Numbered from the stretch's first letter, positions 52,414-63,921 are shown. The stretch: 64,000 bases of DNA from Haemophilus paracuniculus (GCF_002015115.1 NZ_MUYA01000003.1:77563-141562); one strand, 5' to 3'. The notes: generated by a model not told the origin, from the sequence alone. Numbers and translations: made by a program.

Positions 52414-53793
52414 TTAGGCCTTCCGCCAAGTCGTGCCGTTTGCACCGTCTTCGAGGACGATGCCCATTTCGGTGAGTTTGTTGCGGGCTTGGTCGGCGGT
52501 TGCCCAGTCTTTGTTAGCTCGGGCTTCGTTGCGTTGTTTGATTAACGCTTCGATTTCGGCGACTTCATCGCTGTCCGCTTCGCCTTGTAAGAAGGCTTCG
52601 GGCTGTTGATAGAGCAAGCCGAGGACGCCTGCTAACTCTTTCAAACGCACGGCTAAACCGTTGGCTTGGCTTGGGTTTTCCGCTTTTAATTTGTTGATTT
52701 CCCGGGCAATTTCAAATAATACCGCAAGAGCGGCAGGGGTGTTAAAATCGTCATTCATTGCGGTTTTGAATGCGTCCACATAGTGTTCGCCACCAATGGC
52801 TTCGCCTGAGAGGTCGCAGCCACGTAGGGCGGTGTAGAGGCGTTCGAGTGCCGAGCGAGCCAGATCAAGGTTCTCAATGCTGTAATCGAGCAAGCTACGG
52901 TAATGGGCGGTGAGGAAGAAGTAACGCAAACTTTCCGCATCGTAAAGCCCTAACATATGGCGGATCGAGAAGAAATTGCCGAGGGATTTCGACATTTTCT
53001 CTTTATCAATCGTCAACATTCCCGTGTGTAACCAATAATTGACATAATCACCACCGTTGGCACAGCAAGATTGAGCGATTTCATTTTCGTGGTGGGGGAA
53101 CATCAAATCCGAGCCACCGCCGTGAATATCAAAATGTTCGCCCAATTCTTTGCTGTTCATTGCGGAACATTCGATGTGCCACCCAGGGCGGCCTTTGCCC
53201 CACGGTGAATCCCAGCTCGGTTCGTTCGCTTTCGACATCTTCCAAAGCACGAAATCCATTGGATTTTGTTTGACGCTTTTAATTTCAACCCTTGCCCCCG
53301 CTTGTAGCTGTTCGAGATTTTGGCGAGATAACGCCCCATATTTGGCGAAACTTTCCACCTTAAACATCACATCGCCATCTTCGGCAACGTAGGCGTGGCC
53401 TTTGGCGAGCAGGCTTTCCACCATTTTGATGATTTCAGGAATGTGCTGGGTGGCACGGGGTTCGACATCAGGGCGAAGAATGTTGAGATCGTCAAAATCC
53501 TTGTGCATTTCGGCGATCATTCGATCCACCAGTTGATCGCAAGTTTCGTTATTTTCTAAGGCACGTTTGATGATTTTGTCGTCCACATCGGTAATGTTAC
53601 GCACATAACGCAAATTGTAGCCAAGATAACGCAAATAGCGTGCGATCACATCAAAAGAGACAAAGGTGCGACCGTGTCCAAAATGGCATAAATCGTAAAC
53701 GGTTACGCCACATACATACATTCCCACTTGATCGGGGTTAATCGGTTTAAATTCTTCTTTTTCTCGTTTGAGGGTGTTATAAATTTTGAGCAT
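52414..53793 (-). CDS. cysS: Cysteinyl-tRNA synthetase CysS
   Basis: This class I synthetase charges tRNA(Cys) in the cytoplasm. It has 459 residues. The zinc-binding Cys is in [21 protein letters not shown] cut short here, which also holds the HIGH-type motif HFGH; further zinc ligands are in WHIECSAMN and HHENEIAQS. The catalytic KMSKS sequence is in [14 protein letters not shown]. The C-terminal anticodon-binding region ends with [13 protein letters not shown], typical for the enzyme. The gene is convergent with recD and divergent from gltS, with a 217-base gap upstream. No T-box or other leader is visible. Identity is certain. Confidence 0.97.
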   Translation of the reverse strand: MLKIYNTLKREKEEFKPINPDQVGMYVCGVTVYDLCHFGHGRTFVSFDVIARYLRYLGYNLRYVRNITDVDDKIIKRALENNETCDQLVDRMIAEMHKDFDDLNILRPDVEPRATQHIPEIIKMVESLLAKGHAYVAEDGDVMFKVESFAKYGALSRQNLEQLQAGARVEIKSVKQNPMDFVLWKMSKANEPSWDSPWGKGRPGWHIECSAMNSKELGEHFDIHGGGSDLMFPHHENEIAQSCCANGGDYVNYWLHTGMLTIDKEKMSKSLGNFFSIRHMLGLYDAESLRYFFLTAHYRSLLDYSIENLDLARSALERLYTALRGCDLSGEAIGGEHYVDAFKTAMNDDFNTPAALAVLFEIAREINKLKAENPSQANGLAVRLKELAGVLGLLYQQPEAFLQGEADSDEVAEIEALIKQRNEARANKDWATADQARNKLTEMGIVLEDGANGTTWRKA

Positions 53794-53934
53794 TTTGACC
53801 TCTAAATATATTGCTTAACGCTAAAATAGTGGAAGTATAGCGAAGAAAGCGGTGGGATCGTGAAAAATTTTTGCAAAATTTGTTTTGAATAAATTTTTTT
53901 TATGAAAAAAATTAGTTCTATTTATTTTGAGCGT

Positions 53935-53963
53935 TTGACAAATGGCGGCTGTTGCTCTATATT
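53935..53963 (+). promoter_or_regulatory. Sigma-70 promoter of gltS
   Basis: TTGACA (53935-53940), a 17-base spacer and TATATT (53958-53963) form a near-consensus promoter, 47 bases before the gltS ATG. Confidence 0.8.
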
Positions 53964-54010
53964 CAAATTCCGTCAATTTTTTACACAACAGTAACAATTT
54001 AGGAGAACGA

Positions 54011-55225
54011 ATGGAACCCATCGTACTTAATGGCTACCATACGCTTATTGCAGCAACACTCGTGTTACTACTCGGGCGTTTTTTTGTAAGCAAAATTAAA
54101 TTTTTACAAGATTTTAATATCCCAGAAGCCGTTGCCGGTGGTTTATTTGCCGCAGCGATTATCTTCTGCTTATACAAATTTGGTGGCATCACGTTCAAAT
54201 TTGAATCTTCCCTACAAAGTGCCTTTATGTTGGCATTCTTCTCATCCATCGGGCTTTCCGCCGACTTCTCTCGCTTAAAACAAGGCGGTTTACCACTCGT
54301 GATTTTCCTTGTGGTGGTAAGCGGTATGATTATCGTGCAAAACGTGATCGGCGTGAGCTTGGCGACTGTATTGGGCTTAGATCCATTACTTGGCTTGATT
54401 ACTGGCTCAATAACCCTCACGGGCGGACACGGCACAGGTGCAGCTTGGGGTAAAATTTTTACCGAAAAATATGGCGTAGCCGGTGCAGTAGAAATGGCAA
54501 TGGCGGCGGCAACGTTTGGTTTGGTTGCAGGTGGTTTAATCGGTGGTCCAGTGGCTCGCCGTTTAGTCAATAATATGAAATTGACCCCGAAAAAACACGT
54601 TGCGAAGAAAGATGTGGAAGAAAAATACAGTGGCGACACCTTTGAAGATAAAGGCAACGTTCGCTTTATTACCGCCACCTCAACCATTGAAACAATGGCA
54701 TTATTCGCGGCGTGTTTAGCGTTTTCTTCGGTGATGAAAGATCTTTTCCCAAATAGTGGTTTACCACAATTCGTGTGGGCGTTAGGTTTCGGCGTGGTAT
54801 TGCGTAACGTTTTAACCCTCGTGTTTAAATTCGATATGTTCGACCGTGCGATTGATGTATTCGGCAACGCCTCACTAAGCCTGTTCTTAGCGATTGCGTT
54901 AATGAGCATTAAACTTTGGGAACTCTCAGGTTTGGCAGGTTCAATGTTGATTATCTTAATCGTACAAACTATCGCAATGGTGCTTTATGGCTATTTCGTT
55001 ACTTTCCGCGTTATGGGAAGCAACTATGATGCTGCCGTGCTTACCGCAGGACACTGTGGTTTCGGTATGGGTGCAACCCCAACCGCCGTAGCAAATATGC
55101 AATCGGTAACTGAAACCTTCGGCCCTTCACACAAAGCGTTCTTAATCGTACCGCTTGTTGGTGCATTCTTCATCGACTTCATCAACTTCGGTGTGATTAC
55201 TTCCATTGTGAATTTCTTGCGTTAA
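54011..55225 (+). CDS. gltS: Sodium/glutamate symporter GltS
   Basis: GltS imports glutamate with sodium across the inner membrane. It has 404 residues from ATG 54011, which follows AGGAGAACGA; the 23 upstream codons include the promoter and cannot be translated. About ten membrane segments in two inverted halves are seen, each with a re-entrant Gly-rich loop: SITLTGGHGTGAAWGKIF in the first and TAGHCGFGMGATPTAVANM in the second. These loops bind the substrate and sodium. The C-terminus is FFIDFINFGVITSIVNFL. It has a strong promoter and its own terminator. An uptake-signal core (ACCGCTTGT) lies near the 3' end. Assignment is secure. Confidence 0.95.
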   Translation: MEPIVLNGYHTLIAATLVLLLGRFFVSKIKFLQDFNIPEAVAGGLFAAAIIFCLYKFGGITFKFESSLQSAFMLAFFSSIGLSADFSRLKQGGLPLVIFLVVVSGMIIVQNVIGVSLATVLGLDPLLGLITGSITLTGGHGTGAAWGKIFTEKYGVAGAVEMAMAAATFGLVAGGLIGGPVARRLVNNMKLTPKKHVAKKDVEEKYSGDTFEDKGNVRFITATSTIETMALFAACLAFSSVMKDLFPNSGLPQFVWALGFGVVLRNVLTLVFKFDMFDRAIDVFGNASLSLFLAIALMSIKLWELSGLAGSMLIILIVQTIAMVLYGYFVTFRVMGSNYDAAVLTAGHCGFGMGATPTAVANMQSVTETFGPSHKAFLIVPLVGAFFIDFINFGVITSIVNFLR

Positions 55226-55248
55226 TTGAAGTAAAACATAAAAGATAA

Positions 55249-55275
55249 AAAAAGCGAGCATTTGGCTCGCTTTTT
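55249..55275 (+). terminator. Terminator of gltS
   Basis: AAAAAGCGAGC / GCTCGCTTTTT with an ATTTG loop, an 11-bp stem with A and T flanks, 23 bases after the stop. Confidence 0.9.
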
Positions 55276-55299
55276 AATGTTTTTTTAATCTAAAAAAAC

Positions 55300-55321
55300 A
55301 AGGGACACATTTGTGTCCCTT
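55300..55321 (-). terminator. Terminator of the 26-residue protein gene
   Basis: AAGGGACACA / TGTGTCCCTT. On the minus strand it is followed by GTTTTTTT. It lies 16 bases after the stop of the tiny gene and may also back up gltS termination. Confidence 0.8.
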
Positions 55322-55337
55322 TTTGATCGATGTTTAA

Positions 55338-55418
55338 TTAGAAAATGTTAATCGCGAAAGCTACGATCATTCCGAGTGAAAGTAGCACGGCTAACATTGA
55401 ATAACCAAAAGTACCCAT
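55338..55418 (-). CDS. Tiny membrane protein, 26 residues
   Basis: The predicted product has 26 residues, nearly all in one hydrophobic helix: a short start (MGTFGYSM), then LAVLLSLGMIVAFAINIF. A good ribosome-binding site (AGAGGAACAAAAA) precedes the ATG and a strong terminator follows the stop, so the DNA has the full layout of a one-gene unit. It resembles the class of tiny single-span proteins such as YnhF or small oxidase subunits, but I cannot match it to a named family. The gene is on the minus strand between gltS and lnt and starts 64 bases from the lnt stop. It is not part of the gltS transcript. Confidence 0.6.
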   Translation of the reverse strand: MGTFGYSMLAVLLSLGMIVAFAINIF

Positions 55419-55482
55419 TTTTTGTTCCTCTTTTGTCGTTAAAAAACAGGGCTATTTTAAGCGGATTTTTGCAAAATGCAAA

Positions 55483-57009
55483 TTAGCCTTTGGATTTTCT
55501 GGCTAAACCGAGGGCGAAAATGAGCAAGCTCAGTCCGTAAATCAGTAGGTTGCCCGTTTGGCTGAATAGGGTTTGCCCTTTGGCTTGGTTGATTTGAGTG
55601 TTTAGCACGGTGGCTTCAAATTGTGGGATTTGAGCCAGCACTTTGCCGAATGGATCAACCACCGCTGTTACCCCTGTATTGGTTGAGCGAATCAGCGGTT
55701 TGCCGAGTTCTAAGGCACGCATTCGTGCCATTTGGAAATGTTGCCACGGCCCGATTGAAGTGCCAAACCACGCATCGTTAGAAATGGTCAGCAGATAATC
55801 GGCATTTGAGGCTTTTTGGTTTTGTTGCACTTGGTCGCCGAAGATGATTTCGTAGCAAATCGCCATTGTGAAACGTTGCTGTTTGGCGATCAGCGGTTTT
55901 TGGATAAATTCCCCCGCCGTGAGATTCACGGGCAGCACAAACACTTCCCGCAAGAAATCAAGCAGGTTGCCGAACGGCACATATTCGCCGAATGGTACGA
56001 GGTGGGCTTTGTTGTAGCGAGGGGTGGTTTCCATTACATAGGGCTGTTGCGGATTGCCTAGCACCACCGCACTATTGAACAATCCTTGCGAGCTTTGGTG
56101 TAGCGTGCCGATAATCACTTCACTGCCACGATTCGCCCCCGCTTGTTGAATTTGTTGTAACAGCGGTTGGATACGAGATTCCACATCGGGAATGGCGGAT
56201 TCGGGCAAAATAATCAGATCGCTTTTGCCGATCAGCGGTTTAATCAGATCCACATAGGTTTGCACCGTGCTGTTAAAAAACGCAGGATCCCATTTCATTT
56301 TTTGTTCGATATTGCCCTGCACAAGGCTCACCGTAAGCGGTGCGTTCGTGCCGTTTTTATCCCATTCGATAAATTGAACAAAGCGAGAGCCAAAACCAGT
56401 AGCGATCACAATCACAAAGGTCGCCAGAGCGGTTCGCCACTGGGTTGAGTGTTGGGCGGATTGGGTAAAAATTCGCAATAAGTAACCGCTTGCAACCACC
56501 ACAAAAAAGGTTACGCCTTCCACCCCAAAAATCGGGGCGATGTTGGCGAAAGGGCTGTCGATTTGGCTGTATCCAAATTGTAGCCACGGAAAGCCGGTAA
56601 ACACCCAGCCACGCAGGTATTCAGTAAAGGTAAACAGGCTTGCCAGCACGAATGGATTTTTCAAGCCGAAGCGGTGGGAAATAAAGGTAAATAACAAGTT
56701 GTAAAGGGATAAATAGCACGCCAAGCCGAAAACGGCGAGGTAGCTGACGAGTAGCGGCACATCGCCGAATTGAATCATACTGACGTGAATCCAGCTAATC
56801 CCAAAACAGAAATAGGCGATTGACCACGCAAAAGTCCCCCACATTGCCGTTTTGCGGGTGGGGCGAGTAGCGACCCAAATCAACCCTGCCACTGAAAGAT
56901 AGGAAAATGCCCAAAGATCAAAGGGCGAGTAAGCGAGAACGCCCAATCCCCCCGTGATTAACCCCACAATGCAAGGGGTAAGATTTTGAAAAATTTTGCT
57001 CTGTTTCAT
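55483..57009 (-). CDS. lnt: Apolipoprotein N-acyltransferase Lnt
   Basis: Lnt adds the third acyl chain to the N-terminal Cys of lipoproteins at the outer face of the inner membrane, allowing their transport by Lol. It has 508 residues. The N-terminal part holds about seven membrane segments. The nitrilase-like domain (about 220-480) has the catalytic triad: Glu in LIILPESAIPDVE, Lys in the loop RYNKAHLVPFGEYVPFG, and Cys in MAICYEIIFGDQV. The final membrane helix is NLLIYGLSLLIFALGLA. The gene lies 43 bases after corC on the same strand, the usual pairing, but a hairpin with a T-run lies in the gap. A variant uptake core (CAAGGGGT) lies near the 5' end of the gene. Confidence 0.95.
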   Translation of the reverse strand: MKQSKIFQNLTPCIVGLITGGLGVLAYSPFDLWAFSYLSVAGLIWVATRPTRKTAMWGTFAWSIAYFCFGISWIHVSMIQFGDVPLLVSYLAVFGLACYLSLYNLLFTFISHRFGLKNPFVLASLFTFTEYLRGWVFTGFPWLQFGYSQIDSPFANIAPIFGVEGVTFFVVVASGYLLRIFTQSAQHSTQWRTALATFVIVIATGFGSRFVQFIEWDKNGTNAPLTVSLVQGNIEQKMKWDPAFFNSTVQTYVDLIKPLIGKSDLIILPESAIPDVESRIQPLLQQIQQAGANRGSEVIIGTLHQSSQGLFNSAVVLGNPQQPYVMETTPRYNKAHLVPFGEYVPFGNLLDFLREVFVLPVNLTAGEFIQKPLIAKQQRFTMAICYEIIFGDQVQQNQKASNADYLLTISNDAWFGTSIGPWQHFQMARMRALELGKPLIRSTNTGVTAVVDPFGKVLAQIPQFEATVLNTQINQAKGQTLFSQTGNLLIYGLSLLIFALGLARKSKG

Positions 57010-57027
57010 TTTTTCTCACAAAAAAAT

Positions 57028-57045
57028 CTCTCACCGCAGTGAGAG
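57028..57045 (-). terminator. Hairpin with T-run between corC and lnt
   Basis: CTCTCAC / GTGAGAG with a four-base loop; on the minus strand ATTTTTTTG follows. It ends 19 bases before the lnt ATG, so corC transcripts may stop here or be attenuated. Confidence 0.75.
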
Positions 57046-57052
57046 GATTTGA

Positions 57053-57961
57053 TTATTCATTTTCTTTTTCGGCTTTCTCTGCTTTTTCAGCTTGGCGTTT
57101 TTCCATTCGTTCAAGTTGCTCGTCTGAAACGGTGGCTCGCAGTTGGATTAAACGGCGACTGTCGGCAGAAGTTACTTTAAAATCAATGCCTTGCAACTCA
57201 ATTTGTTCCCCTCGTTGCGGTAAATGCCCGAACGCTTGCATCACTAAACCACCGATAGTATCCACTTCTTCATCGTCAAATTCGGTGGCAAAAACCTCGT
57301 TGAATTTTTCAATGTCGGTCAAGGCAAGTACCGCATAAGTATGGCGAGAAAGTTGGCGGATTGGCTCAACTTCTTGCTCGTCAAATTCGTCCTCAATGTC
57401 GCCGACAATCTGTTCCAAAATATCTTCAATGGTTACTAAGCCTGAAATTGCCCCAAATTCGTCCACCACCAACGCCATATGAAAACGCTCGGAACGGAAC
57501 TCTTTTAACATTCGATCCACCCGCTTGCTCTCTGGCACAATCACCGCAGGGCGAAGAATGGCTTTCATCTCAAAGGGTTCAGAATCGGAACGCAGATATT
57601 TGAGCAGATCTTTGGCGAGCAGAATGCCTTGAATGCTGTCTTTGCCGTCATTGAGCAGGACGGGAAAGCGTGAGTGAGCGGATTCAATAATGGTGTCCAC
57701 GCAGGATTCAAGGGGCTGATCGATATTGAGCGAAATAATTTGTGGACGCGGGATCATAATATCTCGCACTCGCAATTCGGCGATCTCGATCACGCCCTCG
57801 ATCATCTCTTTGGTATCGCTGTCGATCAGCTCGTTTTCGGCGGAATCGCGGATCACTTCCACCAAATCTTCACGGTTTTTCGGTTCAGATTGAAATAAAC
57901 CACCAAATAACGATTGCATCAGCGATTTTTTTTCTGTTAGGTTTTGTTGTTCGTCTGCCAT
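57053..57961 (-). CDS. corC: Magnesium/cobalt efflux-associated CBS protein CorC (YbeX)
   Basis: CorC is a cytoplasmic protein with two CBS domains that is linked to magnesium and cobalt resistance and to ribosome maturation. It has 302 residues. After a charged start come the CBS pair (about 70-195; [14 protein letters not shown] and [20 protein letters not shown] are typical). The C-terminal CorC/HlyC domain (about 210-290) contains [19 protein letters not shown] and [14 protein letters not shown]. The last residues are very rich in Glu, Ala and Lys. There is no membrane DUF21 domain, which separates it from CorB/YfjD. It is upstream of lnt as in E. coli ybeX-lnt, and divergent from the CsgI-like gene. 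Confidence 0.93.
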   Translation of the reverse strand: MADEQQNLTEKKSLMQSLFGGLFQSEPKNREDLVEVIRDSAENELIDSDTKEMIEGVIEIAELRVRDIMIPRPQIISLNIDQPLESCVDTIIESAHSRFPVLLNDGKDSIQGILLAKDLLKYLRSDSEPFEMKAILRPAVIVPESKRVDRMLKEFRSERFHMALVVDEFGAISGLVTIEDILEQIVGDIEDEFDEQEVEPIRQLSRHTYAVLALTDIEKFNEVFATEFDDEEVDTIGGLVMQAFGHLPQRGEQIELQGIDFKVTSADSRRLIQLRATVSDEQLERMEKRQAEKAEKAEKENE

Positions 57962-58106
57962 TGTATTCTCTTGTTTTATCGGTTTTGGGCGGGAAAATTA
58001 GCATAAATTCGCCCGTTTGATAATAAATTTTTATTCCTATTTTGTTGAAATTGGCATAGCATAGACAGCGTTTTTGACAATTTACTCACTTTCAAGGGGA
58101 TATTTT

Positions 58107-58706
58107 ATGAAATTAGCAAAAATCGCAATGGGTTTAACCGCATTGGTAGCAACCTCTTTCAGTGTGGCTGGGGGATTGAAAGCCTCGTCAAGTGTCGATA
58201 TTTTGGCGTTTGACGGGGTAGAAGTGAAGAAAAATGCCACGTTGCAAATCAACGATAACAAACCGCATCAAGTGGTGGTGAGCGTTTCTCAACTGATTGA
58301 TAACAGTTATTTTTCGACTGATCCGATTGTGCTGACCTTTAACGGCAGTAACGAAGATACTTTAATTTTCGTGCCTGATTTCAACAGCAAATTTGAGGCG
58401 GAAAAATATCGCAGCAAACCGACTTTCCAAATCAAAACCGCTTCTGGCAAAGTGCTTGAACATAAGCAAGATTACCTCAAAGGCGAGGGTTTTGCCCCGA
58501 ATAGCCGTATTGAAGATAATTTGGCGAAATATAATGCCAGCAAAGCCATTGCTGCCGTGCCTCCCTTTACCAACGCAACTTGGGAAAAAAATGATCGCAT
58601 TGTGGTGCAAACTAGTAACGTAACGGAAGAGCAGTTGCAGCTACTATTCAAAAAAGCCGACAAAGCCACCCAAAAACGTTTCTTAGAGTGGGCGAAAAAG
58701 CAGTAA
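58107..58706 (+). CDS. Secreted UPF0319/DUF2057 protein (CsgI/YccT-like)
   Basis: The product has 199 residues with a signal peptide (KLAKIAMGLTALVATSFSVAG) and a beta-rich mature domain. It belongs to the UPF0319 family, of which the E. coli member YccT (CsgI) limits curli assembly. H. influenzae has a similar protein (HI0460 by my recollection) although it makes no curli, so another role is likely here. Typical segments are LKASSSVDILAFDGVEV near the start, HQVVVSVSQLIDN and the C-terminal FLEWAKKQ. ATG 58107 follows CAAGGGGATATTTT, and the frame upstream is not a signal peptide. It is divergent from corC. An array of hairpins follows. Confidence 0.85.
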   Translation: MKLAKIAMGLTALVATSFSVAGGLKASSSVDILAFDGVEVKKNATLQINDNKPHQVVVSVSQLIDNSYFSTDPIVLTFNGSNEDTLIFVPDFNSKFEAEKYRSKPTFQIKTASGKVLEHKQDYLKGEGFAPNSRIEDNLAKYNASKAIAAVPPFTNATWEKNDRIVVQTSNVTEEQLQLLFKKADKATQKRFLEWAKKQ

Positions 58707-58794
58707 TTTTCCCATTATAGAAATAAACCCAATCGAATGATTGGGCTTATTTTTTGTTACAAGGGGTGGGATTTTTTTAAATTTATAAAAGAAT

Positions 58795-58869
58795 GGGACG
58801 CCAGCGTGGCGTCCCTACGTAGGGTCGCGATGTTCGCGACCCAAATTGATCTGCCCCCGCCTGCGGGGG
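58795..58869. repeat. Three hairpins in a row between the csgI-like gene and upp
   Basis: GGGACGCCA-GCG-TGGCGTCCC (58795-58815, 9 bp), GGGTCGCGA-TGT-TCGCGACCC (58822-58842, 9 bp) and CCCCCG-CCTG-CGGGGG (58854-58869, 6 bp) are packed in 75 bases. They are GC-rich against an AT-rich background and lack T-runs. They look like a dispersed repeat rather than a terminator. A variant uptake core at 58760 and a normal core at 58893 flank them. Confidence 0.7.
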
Positions 58870-58900
58870 AAGTACCGCCGTTAGATAGGGCTACAAGCGG

Positions 58901-59527
58901 TTACTTCGTACCGAAAATCTTATCCCCTGCATCGCCTAAGCCAGGCACGATGTAGCCTTGTTCATTGAGATGGCTGTCGATTGAGGCGGTGTAGAGTTCG
59001 ATATCTGGGTGGGCTTTTTGTAGGGCTTCGATCCCCTCTGGGGCTGCAACGAGAACAAGAACTTTGATTTGCTCGCAACCCGATTGTTTTAACAAATCAA
59101 GGGTGGCGATCATTGAGCCACCCGTTGCTAACATTGGATCGACCACAATCGCTAAACGCTCGCTGATGTCGTTGGCAAGTTTTTTGAAATATGGCACGGG
59201 CTGTAATGTTTCTTCATCACGGTAGATCCCCACCACGCTGATTCTCGCACTCGGAATGTGTTCTAGCACACCGTCCATCATTCCTAAACCTGCACGCAAA
59301 ATCGGCACAACGGTTACTTTTTTTCCTTTGATACGGTCAATGCCAACTTTGCCGCACCAGCCGTCAATTTCAACGATTTCCGTTTCCAGATCTTTGGTCG
59401 CCTCATAGGTCAAAAGGCTTCCGACTTCGGTGGCAAGTTCACGGAAATCTTTGGTGCTAATGTCGGCGGCACGCATTAAGCCGAGTTTGTGTTTAACAAG
59501 CGGGTGTTTTACTTCAACAATTTTCAT
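58901..59527 (-). CDS. upp: Uracil phosphoribosyltransferase Upp
   Basis: Upp salvages uracil to UMP with PRPP in the cytoplasm. It has 208 residues. It begins [20 protein letters not shown]. The active-site regions are [20 protein letters not shown], the PRPP loop [19 protein letters not shown], and the uracil-binding C-terminus [18 protein letters not shown] strong ribosome-binding site (GGAGAAAGGT) precedes the ATG. The uracil permease gene that often follows is not present downstream; instead the triple hairpin follows. The gene is divergent from hktE with a 243-base gap. Identity is certain. Confidence 0.96.
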   Translation of the reverse strand: MKIVEVKHPLVKHKLGLMRAADISTKDFRELATEVGSLLTYEATKDLETEIVEIDGWCGKVGIDRIKGKKVTVVPILRAGLGMMDGVLEHIPSARISVVGIYRDEETLQPVPYFKKLANDISERLAIVVDPMLATGGSMIATLDLLKQSGCEQIKVLVLVAAPEGIEALQKAHPDIELYTASIDSHLNEQGYIVPGLGDAGDKIFGTK

Positions 59528-59697
59528 ACCTTTCTCCTATGAGTGAATAAATTGGCTAATTTTAAGCGAGATAGCAAAAAATACCTAGCGTTAAATCAAA
59601 GATTCGGCGATTAGCGGAAAAAAATGGTTTGCCATTTTGATTAAAAATGACGATTGAAAATTGATTTTTAATTGTCTTTTTTGATTGATTTGATAGT

Positions 59698-59726
59698 TTT
59701 ACAACAGATCGCCAATCCATAATAAT
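59698..59726 (+). promoter_or_regulatory. Predicted promoter of catalase gene
   Basis: TTTACA, a 17-base spacer and AATAAT lie 45 bases before the hktE ATG. OxyR control is usual for this gene, but I cannot identify an OxyR site by eye in the AT-rich region upstream. Confidence 0.5.
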
Positions 59727-59770
59727 GCCGCCGTTATGATTTTTTACCACCCAACATAAAGGAAATTGTT

Positions 59771-61300
59771 ATGTCTTCTAAATGTCCATTTCATCACACT
59801 TCTTTAACGATGAATAACGGTGCGCCTGTGGTTGATAACCAAAACAGTTTAACCGCAGGTCCGCGTGGTCCTTTATTAGCCCAAGATCTTTGGCTTAATG
59901 AAAAATTGGCAAACTTCGTGCGTGAAGTGATTCCAGAACGCCGTATGCACGCCAAAGGTTCAGGTGCGTTCGGTAAATTTACCGTTACCCACGACATCAC
60001 CAAATACACCAAAGCGGCAATTTTTAGCCAAATCGGTAAGGAAACCGAATTATTCGCACGTTTTACCACCGTAGCAGGCGAGCGTGGTGCAGCGGATGCC
60101 GAGCGTGATATTCGTGGTTTCGCGGTGAAATTCTACACCGAGCAAGGTAACTGGGACTTAGTGGGTAACAACACCCCGGTATTCTTCTTGCGTGATCCGC
60201 GTAAATTCCCAGATTTGAATAAAGCGGTAAAACGTGATCCTCGCACCAATATGCGTTCGGCAACAAACAACTGGGATTTCTGGACGTTATTACCAGAAGC
60301 ATTCCACCAAGTAACGATTGTAATGTCTGATCGTGGTATCCCAGCCAGCTACCGCCATATGCACGGTTTCGGCTCGCACACTTATAGTATGATCAATGCG
60401 AACAACGAGCGTTTCTGGGTAAAATTCCATTTCCGCACTCAACAAGGGATCAAAAACCTCACAAATGAAGAAGCGGCGGCGATCATTGCTAACGACCGTG
60501 AATCACACCAACGTGATTTATATGAATCAATCGAAAAAGGCGACTTCCCGAAATGGACACTTTTCATCCAAGTAATGCCAGAAGAAGACGCAGAAAAAGT
60601 GAATTTCCACCCGTTCGACTTAACCAAAGTGTGGTCGAAAAAAGATTACCCATTGATTGAAGTGGGCGTAATGGAATTAAACCGCAACCCAGAAAACTTC
60701 TTTGCCGATGTGGAACAATCTGCGTTCGCCCCAAGCAACTTAGTGCCAGGGATCAGCGTTTCGCCAGACCGTATGTTACAAGCTCGCTTGTTCAACTACG
60801 CCGATGCACAACGCTATCGTTTAGGCGTGAACCACCACCAAATCCCTGTGAATGCACCTCGTTGCCCAGTTCACAGCAATGCCCGTGATGGTCAAGGTCG
60901 TGTGGACGGCAACTACGGCTCAACCTTACACTATGAGCCAAACAGCTTCGGTCAATGGCAAGAGCAAGCTCAATTCGCTGAGCCACCACTCAAAATCAAC
61001 GGCGATGCCGCCCATTGGGATTACCGCCAAGATGATGCAGACTATTTCAGCCAACCGCGTGCCTTGTTCAACTTAATGAGCGATGCGGAAAAACAAGCGT
61101 TGTTCAACAACACTGCGGCAGGAATGGGCGATGCGTTAGATTTCATCAAATATCGCCATATCCGTAACTGCTACTTCTGCGACCCTGCTTACGGCGAAGG
61201 CGTGGCAAAAGCATTAGGAATGACCGTCGCTGACGCAATGGCAGCCTACGCAACTGATCCAGCAATGGGACAACCCGGTTTATTAAAACCGAATTTCTAA
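59771..61300 (+). CDS. hktE: Monofunctional haem catalase HktE
   Basis: This cytoplasmic catalase removes hydrogen peroxide. It has 509 residues, the small-subunit clade. The start contains [20 protein letters not shown]. The active-site His lies in [14 protein letters not shown] and the Asn in [14 protein letters not shown]. The proximal haem ligand Tyr is in [14 protein letters not shown], matching the family signature. The C-terminus reads LKPNF. The name follows the Haemophilus gene, which it resembles throughout. AAAGGAAATTGTT precedes the ATG. A hairpin terminator follows, then a tRNA gene on the other strand. In a host-associated bacterium it protects against phagocyte peroxide. Nothing indicates damage to the gene. 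Confidence 0.95.
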   Translation: MSSKCPFHHTSLTMNNGAPVVDNQNSLTAGPRGPLLAQDLWLNEKLANFVREVIPERRMHAKGSGAFGKFTVTHDITKYTKAAIFSQIGKETELFARFTTVAGERGAADAERDIRGFAVKFYTEQGNWDLVGNNTPVFFLRDPRKFPDLNKAVKRDPRTNMRSATNNWDFWTLLPEAFHQVTIVMSDRGIPASYRHMHGFGSHTYSMINANNERFWVKFHFRTQQGIKNLTNEEAAAIIANDRESHQRDLYESIEKGDFPKWTLFIQVMPEEDAEKVNFHPFDLTKVWSKKDYPLIEVGVMELNRNPENFFADVEQSAFAPSNLVPGISVSPDRMLQARLFNYADAQRYRLGVNHHQIPVNAPRCPVHSNARDGQGRVDGNYGSTLHYEPNSFGQWQEQAQFAEPPLKINGDAAHWDYRQDDADYFSQPRALFNLMSDAEKQALFNNTAAGMGDALDFIKYRHIRNCYFCDPAYGEGVAKALGMTVADAMAAYATDPAMGQPGLLKPNF

Positions 61301-61321
61301 TTCCCTTAGCGTAAATAAATT

Positions 61322-61352
61322 AAGCCCCTATATGGATGTAGGGGCTTTTTTT
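61322..61352 (+). terminator. Terminator of hktE
   Basis: AAGCCCCTA / TAGGGGCTT with an eight-base loop, followed by TTTTT, 21 bases after the stop. Confidence 0.88.
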
Positions 61353-61444
61353 ATTTTAGATGAAAGGAAAATGATTTTATCGGAAATACAAAAAAACGCT
61401 TATTACAAGCGGTGAGTTTAGGGAAAAAATCTAATGGAATGATT

Positions 61445-61530
61445 TGGTGCCTAGGGTCGGACTCGAACCGACACGGTTATTCACCGGCGGATTTTGAATC
61501 CGCTGCGTCTACCAATTTCGCCACCCAGGC
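61445..61530 (-). tRNA. tRNA-Leu (anticodon CAA)
   Basis: The minus strand gives GCCTGGG...CCTAGGC as a seven-pair acceptor stem with one G-T pair, a D arm (GGCGAAATTGGTAGACGC), an anticodon stem GCGGA/TCCGC with loop TTCAAAA, and a long variable arm (CGGTGAATAACCG). The T arm TCGGTTCGAGTCCGA and an encoded CCA complete it. The anticodon CAA reads the leucine codon UUG. The long variable arm confirms a class II leucine tRNA. Confidence 0.93.
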
Positions 61531-61909
61531 ACGAGGGCAAGTAATTTTTGAAATGTAATTTGGTTTGTGTTCCGTGCTGTGGAAAACGGGTGTATTCTAG
61601 CGAGTTCAAACGCTAAGAGCAAGGATAAAATTCACAAAAAAATTTGATTGTTGAATTTTTCTGCGTTTTGCTTGCAAGGTTATTCACAATCTCTGTGGAT
61701 AACTCTGTATAAAACTTTTGAAAAAGGGATTTATCCCCTTGATTTTATTGATTTTTATTTTGCCAAAATCGCATTGATGAAAGAAGCACCAATTTTTGTG
61801 GGTGGTATAAAAATTCATCGGGGCGATTTTGCTCAAAATAAACCATTCTATAATTTGGCAAAAAATGCTATATTTCATCCGTTTTTGACTTTGAACCAAA
61901 AGAGAGACT
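61531..61909. other. Intergenic region with a converging pair of DnaA-box sequences
   Basis: I see no credible gene in these 379 bases. TTATTCACA (61680-61688) and TGTGGATAA (61694-61702, the complement of TTATCCACA) are both perfect fits to TTATNCACA, facing each other five bases apart. A single TATAAT is at about 61850, 60 bases before hflD. The rest is AT-rich. The left part holds the tRNA-Leu promoter region. Confidence 0.6.

Positions 61910-63921
<2,012 letters not shown>

Noticed and set aside
54034..54909. Open frame of 291 codons opposite gltS
   Set aside because: It is the antisense of a strongly conserved membrane protein gene, and its composition (many Pro, Thr, Ser) is typical of an antisense shadow.
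61680..61702. Replication origin
   Set aside because: Only two DnaA-box sequences are present, with no further boxes, no clear AT-rich 13-mers in order and no origin-type genes (mnmG, dnaA, dnaN) nearby.
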